A stretch of DNA of 64,000 nt from Apoderus coryli (taxonomy: Eukaryota > Arthropoda > Insecta > Coleoptera > Attelabidae), in the NCBI GenBank assembly GCA_911728435.2, contig OU452216.1, positions 1,419,981 through 1,483,980 of the forward strand, read 5' to 3'. The notes under the pieces were generated by a model. It saw nothing but the letters and a program-made list of their open reading frames with translations, was not told the origin of the DNA and searched no databases. This document shows positions 56,151 to 64,000 of the stretch, in pieces. Position numbers and translations under genes: made by a program. The first letter of the stretch is position 1, and each line of letters starts with the position of its first letter.

Positions 56151-56733
56151 TTGGTCGATTTTCTTGGGAATGAGGTTCAGATGAAACTAGTTTTTGAAAT
56201 AAATATTGTGTATTTATTTTATGTCACATTCTTTTTGGTATGCAACGTTTTGACAACATTACGTTGTCTTCTTCAGGCAACATAACCTTTTTTTCAAATT
56301 TCTAAAAACATATTAAATGTTTTACTAACATAAAACAAAAACATGTACTCAAACAAAGAACTTTTTAAATGTAGTGATAGATATTTTAAACAATTTCTGG
56401 TATATATTAATAACTGGTTTCAGTGAAAAGATGTTGTAAAGTATATTTTATTATGTTTAAAATATTATGATTGTAATTGTAAAACTCGTGAATTGTCTTG
56501 TTCGTTACCCGTGTTTTTGAAAAAGTTCTTTGGGTACATGTTTTTGTTTTATGGTATAGTAGAACATTTAATATTTTTCTAGAAATTTGAAAAAAAGGTT
56601 CTGTTGCCTGAAGAAGACAACATAATGTTGTCGAAACGTTGTATACCAAAAAGAATGTAACATGAAATAAATACACAATATTTATTTCAAAAACTAGTCT
56701 CATCTGAACCTCATTCCCAAGAAAATCGACCAA
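56151..56733. repeat. Large inverted repeat with PLE-like hammerhead motifs
   Basis: Left arm 56151-56373 and right arm 56519-56733 are reverse complements with roughly 90% identity by eye, around a 145-bp centre. Each arm holds a CTGAAGA core, a GACAAC/GTTGTC stem, then GAAAC (right arm, plus strand, 56608-56643) or the same with AAAAC (left arm, minus strand, about 56235-56282). CCTGAAGAAG...CGAAACGTT strings of this sort mark PLE terminal repeats in many arthropods. A frame of 109 codons on the minus strand (56407-56733) lies over the right arm and is not thought to be real. Confidence 0.6.
56598..56647 (+). ncRNA. Hammerhead-like fold, right arm of inverted repeat
   Basis: CTGAAGA (56608-56614, fits CUGANGA), stem II GACAACAT/ATGTTGTC (up to 8 pairs), GAAA (56633-56636), short stem III A-C/G-U with GUU loop, then GUA. 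Stem I is weak (GGT/ACC across an internal loop). Core sequence complete, activity uncertain. Confidence 0.4.
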
Positions 56734-56824
56734 TTAAAGAACTGAATAATAAGGTTCAAGAAAAATATGGCCAAATATCTATAATTGCCCACTTCAACAA
56801 TCTTAAGTTACTAGACTCTACACT
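56734..56824 (-). pseudogene. Possible end of PLE GIY-YIG domain
   Basis: The minus-strand frame just left of the LINE contains ESSNLRLLKWAIIDIW, which resembles the end region of PLE proteins. It meets the PLE fragment at 58784 across the LINE and its 7-bp target duplication. Too short for certainty. About 50 residues expected between the two are missing. Confidence 0.3.
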
Positions 56825-58776
56825 ATGACTATTTACAAGCATATGGCATAGGAATTCAGGTCAAATACCATTGCAAGTATCCTATAATTCCAGCATTAGC
56901 AACGATGGCCAAGAGTTGGTGGATCTATTCGCTGCCTACTTTGAGTCCGTCTATTCCCCTGGGGATGCTGATTCCTTGGGTGGCGCTTCTTGCTTGCCGG
57001 GGCAGCGGGATCGACTGGGCGATTATCACATAAACATTGCAGACATATTTGATGAGCTTAGTACGATGAATATCAATAAGGGGTCTTGTCCTGATGGTGT
57101 TGCACCAAGACTATTAAAGGGATGCAGTTTTGCACTGTCCCGTCCTCTACATATAATTTTTAATGCCTCCATCCAGTTTGGTCACTTCCCTAGTCGTTGG
57201 AAGGTTAGTTTTGTGACGCCAATCTTTAAATCTGGTAAAAAGAGTGAGGTATCTAATTATAGACCCATTTCTATCATCAACGCTATACCCAAATTATTTG
57301 AGAAGATATTAACTAAACACTTAAAGCTCATTTTGGAACCTCTTGTTAACGACCAACAGTTCGGATTTGTTTCGCGAAGGTCGGAAGAGCTTAACCTGCT
57401 TGAGTATTCAAACGATTTGTGTCGTGCCTTGGGAGAGGGATGCCAGGTACATTCGATCTACACCGATTTCTCCAAGGCCTTTGATAGGGTGAACCACCGG
57501 TTGCTGATGCGCAAGCTTCACTTGACAGGCTTACCGGTTGGCATTTTGCGCTGGATACAGAGTTATTTGCAGGACAGATCGCAGATTGTGCGTGTGAATG
57601 AGTTCCAGTCAAGACCTATTCATGTTTCATCAGGTGTGCCCCAAGGTTCACATTTGGGACCACTCTTATTTAATTTGTTTATTAATGATATTGAACGATG
57701 TTTTCTTTATAGTAATTTTAAATTGTTTGCAGATGTTCTTAAATTTTATCGTAAGATTGGCTGTGCGACGGACTGTTATTTGCTGCAGGATGATCTGATT
57801 AGACTTATGCATTGGTGTGACCGAAATGAAATGGTGCTTAATGCTTCAAAGTGTTTCTATGTGGGTTTTTATCGTGCGAGGGAGCCTTTCTTGTATGAGT
57901 ACGTTATCTCCGACACTCGCTTGACTTGTAGGACTTTTGTGGTTGATCTTGGTGTTAGGATAGATCATTCCTTGACCTTTGTGGATCACATAAATTGCAT
58001 GACAACTAAGGCATTGAAAATGTTAGGATTTATTAAACGTATTACTTCTGATTTCACAGATATAAGATCGATTAGACTATTATACAATGCATTGGTCAGA
58101 CCACATTTGGAATATGCATCGGCGGTTTGGAATCCGTCTTACGCAAGTCATGTGGACAGTATTAAGAGGGTTCAGCATAAATTTTTAAGATTTATGCATT
58201 TTAAGCTTGGACGTCCTCCACCGCCAGATTATACTTACGACTACTTTTCACTGTGCGATGATTTGAGATTGACCATTTTGGCTGAGCGGAGAAGCGTGAA
58301 GGATCTGATTGTTTTGTACAGGGTGTTGAATGGTTTAGTCTCCTCTTCGCACTTATTGTGCGAGATTACCTTTCGCGTTCCAGTGCGTCGGGTCAGAGGT
58401 ACTCGGCTGTTTCATGAGCCGTTCTGTCGCAGAAATTGTACGTCTCTTGGATTTATTCCACGAGTTTTGAGATCGGCTAATGGTCACATGGCTGTCGATC
58501 CGAATCTCGATTTTTTTTCACCTTACGGTGAGTTTGTTAAGGGTTTGCGACAACGTCATCACATTCGCTAAGACATTTTGTTTTATTGTTATTAATGTGC
58601 TATTGTTTGATATTTCATTTTTATGTTCGGCTCTTCAAGATGTTTAAATTTTTTAGCTATATGCTTATTATTGTATTATTGTTTTTTATGGTTCTGTAAT
58701 CTTGATGTAATTAAATTTATATTTGTGTTATGTATAATGGACTTAAGTCCGTAAATGAATAAATAAATATATTCTG
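56825..58776 (+). mobile_element. LINE (Jockey superfamily), 5'-truncated insertion with 7-bp target duplication
   Basis: Flanked by CTACACT at 56818-56824 and 58777-58783. It begins inside the pol frame, as expected for 5' truncation. After the stop at 58571 a 200-bp 3' UTR ends GTAAATGAATAAATAAATAT, a short A/T-repeat tail rather than long poly(A). Its orientation is opposite to the PLE it appears to interrupt. Confidence 0.75.
56829..58571 (+). pseudogene. LINE pol C-terminal part: reverse transcriptase with mutated catalytic box
   Basis: Open for about 580 codons (frame opens at 56829, no true start because of truncation). In order: linker with SNDGQELVDLFAAYFESVY; INKGSCPDGVAPRLLK; KVSFVTPIFKSGKKSEVSNYRPISI; FEKILTKHL; FGFVSRRSEELNLLEY; motif A YTDFSKAFDRVNHRLL; motif B SSGVPQGSHLGPLLFNLFIND; motif C FADVLKFY, where the usual second Asp of FADD is Val; DLGVRIDHSLTF; RPHLEYASAVWNP; ERRSVKDLIVLYRVLNG. 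The endonuclease and any ORF1 are missing. The D-to-V change removes a metal-binding residue, so the enzyme should be dead although the frame is otherwise intact, which implies a recent insertion or an inactive master copied in trans. Clade within the Jockey superfamily not decided. Confidence 0.85.
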
Positions 58777-58783
58777 CTACACT

Positions 58784-59225
58784 ACACCTATATAAACTTT
58801 GTCACAATCCTTACAACTAATTTCATAAATGCCAGATTCCGTCATTTTTACTTCTTTTGGATCACCCAACAGATTGCCTATAGACGTGTACCAGATTGAA
58901 AAACAGTTTTAACACCAAAAGCACTAAATATCTTAATTAAACCGCGGATGAATTTTGGAAGATATGGAATCGAAATTAATTTAGAACTATCTTGACTTTC
59001 TCGAAAAGTTGTGGCATTATGAAGTGCATTTTTAAGCTTATATTTTCTAATTAGTTTATCAACGAAATTCTCATCATAACCATTGGCTATAGCCACCATT
59101 TTAATTATATTTTTCTCTGTATCGAAACAGTTTTTATTTAGGGGGAATTTCATTAATCTATGTACAAGAAAATTCGAGCAAAAGTGTTGGTTTCTCTGCC
59201 GCATAAAGGGGAACAGTCAGAGCCG
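58784..59225 (-). pseudogene. Penelope-like element: RT end and start of GIY-YIG endonuclease
   Basis: Minus-strand frame (59204 to 58878) reads FLVHRLMKFPLN, IIKMVAIANGYDENFVDKLIRK and SIPYLPKFIRGLIKIF, the conserved stretch between RT and endonuclease of PLE proteins. A frameshift near 58880 leads to NLLGDPKE, then ESGIYEISCKDCDKVYIG, the GIY...YIG motif pair that starts the endonuclease. The sequence stops at the LINE target duplication. The RT catalytic core upstream (beyond 59225) is absent. Only about 140 of 700-800 residues remain. Confidence 0.8.
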
Positions 59226-59815
59226 GATTAAAACTATTCGGTACTTATTGAAGTAAAATTGCCTGGCAATACCGTAGTAAATAATTTTAAAGTTAATTGA
59301 ATTATATTTTTTCAATCTATAATGTAATATTACAATAAAATTAGGTTTGTATTAGGAGTTAATAGTAATACTACTAATTTTGAAAAGTAATAAAGTTACA
59401 TGTTTATATATATTAAAAGAGCTCGTGTGGGCTGACAAAGCGCGATTTATAAAATGGAGGTCATAGTAATTACGATATAAGGAATGTTGTTGTCTGTAAT
59501 CTTACCAAAAGATTAATGAGTAATTTATAAAAGTTAATTGTTAATATATCAACAAACTGTGACATGTCAGACTGTTATTTATCAGTCCGATAAAACTTAT
59601 CAGTCAGTTAGTCAAATTTTATATTCACCATCGAAAACCATCGCTCTGTTAGCTAACAGTTAGGTAAGTAAAAACCCTAAACTTTTAGGTTGGCAACATA
59701 TTTTTTTTGTTTCAAATTATAACCTAAAATAATTTTATATTACAAATTACTATATTATATAAATATTTTACACTAGTATTTTAAAACTAACAGACGGACA
59801 AGAAAGTAAATAAAA
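59226..59815. other. No gene recognised
   Basis: AT-rich, includes several CAGTC-type inverted motifs (CAGTCCGATAAAACTTATCAGTC near 59585) but no frame or element end that can be named. Confidence 0.35.
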
Positions 59816-61218
59816 ATGCTTACTTATATTAATAATAAGAATGGTTTACTAAGGGTAATAAAGAATGTCACAAAACCACCAATCCGACTCACTAGTCCAG
59901 ATGAAGTCAAGGCAGAAATACGTAAATTAAATAATAGGAAGGCACCCGGCTATGATTTGATAACTCCTCAAATGCTTAAGAAACAGCCTAAAAAAGCTAT
60001 AGTGTTTCTAACGACAATTTACAACCGAATGCTATGTGTATTTACTTCCCAATCATCTGGAAATATTCACACCCAATAATGCAAGCCACCACAAGAAACA
60101 TTATACAGGCTGATCAGTCTATTACCAGCAGCCCAAAATATTCAAAATATTATTACATACAAGAATCCAAAATGAACACGACTCGTAATACCAAATTATT
60201 AATTTGCATTCTGAGAAAAAATGTCCACATACATCAAGCACATAGAATTGTTAATAACATCAGCAGAGCACTGGAGGACAAACAATACTGCGGTGTTTCC
60301 TCGAGGTGTCTCAAGCTTGTCTGGCATGAAGGTCTGCTTTATAAAATAAAACATGTGTTAAACAACAACTACTACATAATACTAAAATCAGACTTAAGTG
60401 AAAGGCACTACTCAGTTCAACACAATGAAGCTATATCCACCCACTATCCTGTGCAATCTGGCGTTCCCCAAGGAAGTGTACTTGAACCATTACTTTATAT
60501 ACCAACGATCTACCACAGTCAGAACAAACAATATTAGAGGCGTTTGCAGACGATGTTTCGATCCTTCCTTCCTGTCCACAGAGACCCAATTTCTTCTTCG
60601 AGGAACATGCAAATACACCAAGACCAATTCAACACATGGTAAAAAAAATGTAGAATCAAGCTCAAACACTCTAAATCAATCCAAGTGCCTTTCACAACCT
60701 GTAACAATAATTGTTCACCCGTCACGATTGATGGATCACAAAATCCTGTCAAAACTAACGCTAAGTAACTAGGACTACACCTGGATAGAAGTCTAACCTG
60801 GGAAAAACACATAAAAAAAGAGAAGTCAGCTAGATATCAAATATAAGCAAATGTACTGGCTGATGTCCGAAAATTAAAATTATCTACCAAAAATAAACTT
60901 CTATTATACAAGGTAATGTTAAAGCCCATTTCGACATATGGCATTCCAGTATGGGGTTGTGCAAAACCAACTAGAATTAAAATAGTAGAAAGATTCCAAT
61001 CAAAAACTTTAAGAGCAATAGTAGGAACGCCATGGTACATCAGCAATCGAACTCTCCATGATGACCTACGATTCCCGTACATCACCGACACAATCAGATC
61101 AACCAAGACAGAATAAACAACCACCCAAACTGCCTTTACCGAAACGGGCCCATCACCCGAAGATTGAATAAAATATGGCCAGAAGACCTCATTCAACACT
61201 AATCGATGTTTAGTGCTC
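59816..61218 (+). pseudogene. Jockey-type LINE pol, heavily degenerate, split by a mariner
   Basis: Short frames follow pol order: PPIRLTSPDEVKAEIRKLNN then RKAPGYDLITPQMLKK (59870-60000), IYNRML, FPIIWK in the next frame, then EDKQYCGVSSRC (about 60270). VQSGVPQGSVLEPLLYIPTIY (motif B, about 60450-60515) is followed by FADDVSILP-like residues in another frame near 60545. LKPISTYGIPVWGCAKPT and IVERFQSKTLRAIVGTPWYISN (60916-61050) close the series. These are typical of Jockey pol between RT and its C-terminal end. At least five frame changes and stops. The sequence directly abuts the TA of the mariner, and its 3' UTR seems to resume at 63221. Confidence 0.75.
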
Positions 61219-61220
61219 TA

Positions 61221-61650
61221 TACAGGGTGGTCCAACTTTTACCTGCATAAATTTTAGAATCGATAAATAATCGACAAATAATGTGAGTTTGGTTAATAAA
61301 CTATGTGCCAAAAATGCTTCGTTACAAAGTTACAGGGTGTTGAAATTTAAGAAACAAATTCGAATTTTATTAATATCTTTATAACCAATTGAGATATTTC
61401 AATGAAATTTGGCACGTGTGGAGAGGTAATCTAGAGTCATTTTTTCATGTAATAATATTATTTTTATTTCCAGCAGTGGCGTGCGTACGGCTACCGATTG
61501 CGATATTTTTAATGAAAAAACCAATACGCCACTGGTTTATCTCAAAATAATAATTATATCTGCAATTCTTATTCAATTTAAAAGAAAAAAGTACTCCCGG
61601 CTTTTTTTCGTATGACGCAACATTTTCGAGTAAAAAAAATAAAAATCGTC
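61221..61650 (+). repeat. Left terminal inverted repeat of mariner
   Basis: About 430 bp matching 62790-63218 in reverse. Includes an internal CAGTGGCGTGCGTACGGC and CCACTGGTT pair that themselves form a smaller inverted motif (about 61475-61540). Confidence 0.85.
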
Positions 61651-61789
61651 ATTACACGTTTTAACAGATTTTCCAGTTGTTTTTTTACAGAAACGGTTCA
61701 AAATGACTATCGTCATTGCCAATACACAATTGGCATCTTCTGGTGATGTTATTAATTGCGGCCGATAGAATTGAATTGAATTTTTAAGA

Positions 61790-62745
61790 CTAATTCTTCG
61801 CGTTTTCTGACCGGCACCCTATACACTTTTTCTTTTGGTAGCCGCAAATATAGAAATCAATTGGAGTCAACTCAAGCGACCTTGGGGGTCAAGATATAGG
61901 TCCATCATGGTTATTTTCGACTTCTCCAAGAAAACGGCTAATCCATTGATTTCCGTAATGCTCTGTTATCTAGTTTCTCACATTCCGCCCGAAATGTGCT
62001 GGTGCTCCATCCATTTGAAACCAACCATTCGCACGTAAATGAAGTGGCACGTCATGCATTAAATCATTTAAATTATTCTGTAAAAAGTCTAAAAATAATT
62101 GTGCTGAGAGCCTATAGCTGGTAAAAAGAATAGTCCGAGGAGATTATTGGATATTACTCCTAGCCACACGTTCACACTGAATTGGTGTTGAAACTTTTTC
62201 GCTCGCACTTGGTATGGAGTGTGTTGTGACCAAATATGAAAGTTGTGGTAATTCGTTATATCAGTTCTTGTAAATGAAGCTTCATCAGTCCAGCAAACCT
62301 TATGCAGGAAATCTCTATCTACTTGAACTTTATTCAATAACCATTTGCAATAGTTATGCCTTTTAACATAGTCCTCAGGCAATAAATCTTGCACAGCCCT
62401 AAAATGGTAAGCCTTTCTACCATCTTTATGAAGTGACTTAAGAATGGTTGACCTTGATATGTTAAGCATGACAGCAGTTCTTCGTGAATTTAGGTTTGAA
62501 TTTCGATCAAACGTTCTTAAAATACGCCTTTCATCCGTCAAATTGTTTCTTCTAGGGCGCTGTCTATTGTTTTTTATGTTAAAAGTAGTATTTAAACCTC
62601 GTTCTCGAAATGCCCGATGACCTTGAGAGAAAACTTCTCTCGTGGGATGACGTCTATTAGGGAATCTGCGTCCATACTCCCTTGCGGATACTACTGCATT
62701 TTCTTCGCAAAAACCGTATTCTTGGTTACTAAATAGCCGCGGCAT
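61790..62745 (-). pseudogene. Mariner transposase, broken
   Basis: ATG at 62745. Residues 1-218 are open: an N-terminal helix-turn-helix-like part with EYGRRFPNRRHPTREVF, NSRRTAVMLNISRSTILKSL, then CWTDEASFTR (first catalytic Asp) and FSVNVWLGVISNNLLGLFFLP. The frame is lost after the residues SQHNYF (62089). In the next frame follow LQNNLNDLMHDVPLHLR and QMDGAPAHFGRNVR (second Asp), a TAG, then PPRSLELTPIDFY (third Asp) after an in-frame insertion of about 25 nt and a TGA. Without the insertion the spacing of the last two Asp would be near 41, hence DD41D-like. One frameshift and two stops make it inactive. Confidence 0.8.
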
Positions 62746-62789
62746 TATTATATGTTATTTTTATGTTGGTTTTCAATACATTTAATTTA

Positions 62790-63218
62790 GACGATTTTTA
62801 TTTTTGTACTCGAAAATGTTGCGTCATACGTAAAAAAGGCAAGAGTACTTTTTTCTTTTAAATTATTATTCAATTGCAATTATGATTTTCATTTTGAGAT
62901 AAACCAGTGGCGTATCTGTTTTTTCATTAAAAATGTCGCAATCGGTAGCCGTACGCACGCCACTGGTGGAAATAAAAATAATATTATTACATGAAAAAAT
63001 GAAGCTAGATTACCTCTCCACACGTGCCAAATTTCATTGAAAGATCTCAATTGGTTATAAATATATTAATAAAATTCGAATTTATTTCTTAAATTTCAAC
63101 ACCCTGTAACTTCGTAACGAAGCATTTTTCGCACATAGTTTATTAACCAAACTCACATTATTTGTCGATTATCTATCGATTCTGAAATTTATGCAGGTAA
63201 AAGTTGGACCACCCTGTA
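62790..63218 (-). repeat. Right terminal inverted repeat of mariner
   Basis: Inverted partner of 61221-61650. It begins 45 bp upstream of the transposase ATG, so the promoter must lie inside the TIR. Confidence 0.85.
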
Positions 63219-63220
63219 TA

Positions 63221-63847
63221 AGTGTAAATGCCAATGTACACTTCACTTTCAAGTTTAAATACACTCAACCAATTTACTGAATACTCATATTATGAAGTAG
63301 ATTGTAAAATTTCATTATTATGTTATAATAAAAAAGAAATTAATTTTTCACTAACACAAAAAAAGTAAATGAAAAAAAAATCAAAATAAAAATGTACTTA
63401 CACCTACGTATATTACAATAAAATGAATTATTATAATACCTATATTTTGTACCAATAAAAGGGCCTTACATGTTGCAAATGTCTACATATTGTTAGCTTA
63501 TTTTTGTTAGCATTTCTAAAATTTCCATTAATTGTTTTTAAAGTGTAATTCTAACTCTTAAATGATGTTCTGATGGTTTTTTGTCACTCATTTTACTTAT
63601 TATTAAAAACAAAAATAAAACACCATGTTCAAATCACAAACGTATGTGTGTTATATGCACGACTATGACGGCTAAGCGTACAATAAGTTATACCCGAGTG
63701 CACGTCAGACATCTTTTCCTCTAACGGGCGGAGCATAGAGATTGCGCGAGGGGATCGACGCAAACCGTTCACGCCAGAGAAAAAGACAAGAGTGATCGAG
63801 CTGTTTGTATATTAGCTGTGCTAATAGTATTTTGTATTCTTTAATAT
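63221..63847. other. Probable 3' UTR of the split LINE, then unrecognised DNA
   Basis: AGTGTAAATGCC... continues the Jockey LINE after the mariner and runs to an A-rich stretch at about 63340-63390 that may be its tail. The rest, with a more GC-rich block at 63660-63790, shows nothing recognisable. Confidence 0.4.
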
Positions 63848-64000
63848 ATTGTGACGTACCGCCCTCTCATTGGTAGCGAGGCGACCAATATTAGAGCTCG
63901 TCGCCCTGGTATACCTAGTATATAAGATGGACGGTGTTTAGTTTTAATTCTCCCCTCAGGATTTTAACATTGTTAGCGAAACGCGCGTCGAGAATATAAA
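63848..64000 (+). repeat. PLE-type terminal repeat (plus strand copy), cut by window end
   Basis: Homologous to the reverse of 55856-56035. TATTGTGACGTACCGCCCTCTC to GTTAGCGAAACGCGCGTCGAG. Because the two copies are inverted they are not the two direct repeats of one element. Confidence 0.55.
63946..63997 (+). ncRNA. Hammerhead-ribozyme-like fold (type I, minimal stem III)
   Basis: ATTCTC and GAGAAT form six stem I pairs. The core reads CTCAGGA (one change from CUGANGA). Stem II has TTTAAC against GTTAGC (four pairs and a wobble). GAAA, CGCGCGTC (short stem III, GUC site) follow. The very short stem III is the feature known for PLE hammerheads, which are thought to act as dimers. Confidence 0.5.

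Larger units (their letters stand above)
61221..63218 (-). mobile_element. Mariner (DD41D/rosa-like) with about 430-bp terminal inverted repeats
   Basis: 1998 bp, starts TACAGGGTGGTCC and ends with its complement, flanked by TA (61219-61220, 63219-63220). Left TIR 61221-61650, right TIR 62790-63218, with small indels and substitutions. The transposase lies on the minus strand between them. Such long TIRs are unusual for mariners, which mostly have 20-200 bp. Inserted into the degenerate Jockey LINE, so younger than it. Confidence 0.85.

Noticed and set aside
57391..57612. Minus frame opposite the LINE RT, and plus frame 57598-57798
   Set aside because: Shadows of the RT frame.
60837..61199. 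120-residue minus frame opposite the Jockey remnant
   Set aside because: Shadow of the plus-strand pol fragment (VWGCAKPT, TLRAIVGTPW).

Overview
This is AT-rich eukaryotic (insect-type) DNA made almost entirely of transposable elements. The evidence for an insect is the mix of degenerate CR1/Jockey/I-type LINEs, a Penelope-like element (PLE) fragment with a GIY-YIG start, an errantivirus-type env tail with polypurine tract, and Tc1/mariner (DD41D-like) elements. There are no operons or bacterial-type genes and no complete host gene. One short spliced exon (55212-55278, minus) is the only candidate host coding sequence. The order of insect cannot be settled from the window; repeated TAGGTACCTA-like motifs are compatible with aphids, moths and others.

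Region 1 (1-19307) and region 3 (27758-51960) are two tandem clusters of one repeat family, with 6 and 5 units arranged head to tail. Each unit has a 5' head with one or two hairpins, a 0.9-3.3 kb non-coding body of three main classes, a minisatellite array of 123-132 bp units, a tract of T runs (about 160-200 bp), a constant tail, and a 3' hairpin followed by TTGTT. The next unit begins at once. This layout resembles non-autonomous Helentron/Helitron-type (HINE-like) elements in rolling-circle-style tandem, but no Rep/helicase gene is present, so the class is an inference. The best signals are hairpin stems that differ between head types yet stay paired around GNA loops, shuffling of heads and bodies among units, a unit in cluster 2 carrying private variants of a unit 44 kb away, and a 425-bp higher-order repeat in unit 9 that amplifies a small exon-like coding segment.

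Region 2 (19308-27757), between the clusters, holds broken non-LTR retrotransposons: an RNase H/zinc-finger end at about 20540-21690, a CR1-like RT on the minus strand at 22928-24092 and an RT scrap at 27235-27575. It also holds two Tc1/mariner transposase scraps. Several kb in between have nothing recognisable.

Region 4 (51961-64000) is a nested retroelement area. In order: an env tail with polypurine tract and LTR start, a LINE endonuclease scrap, a foldback MITE, the isolated exon, PLE-type terminal repeats with hammerhead-ribozyme-like folds, a nearly intact-length LINE RT (56825-58776) with a 7-bp target duplication that appears inserted in a PLE, and a degenerate Jockey LINE split by a 1998-bp mariner with about 430-bp terminal inverted repeats. 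Every enzyme seen carries frameshifts, stops or an active-site change, so nothing here looks autonomous now.
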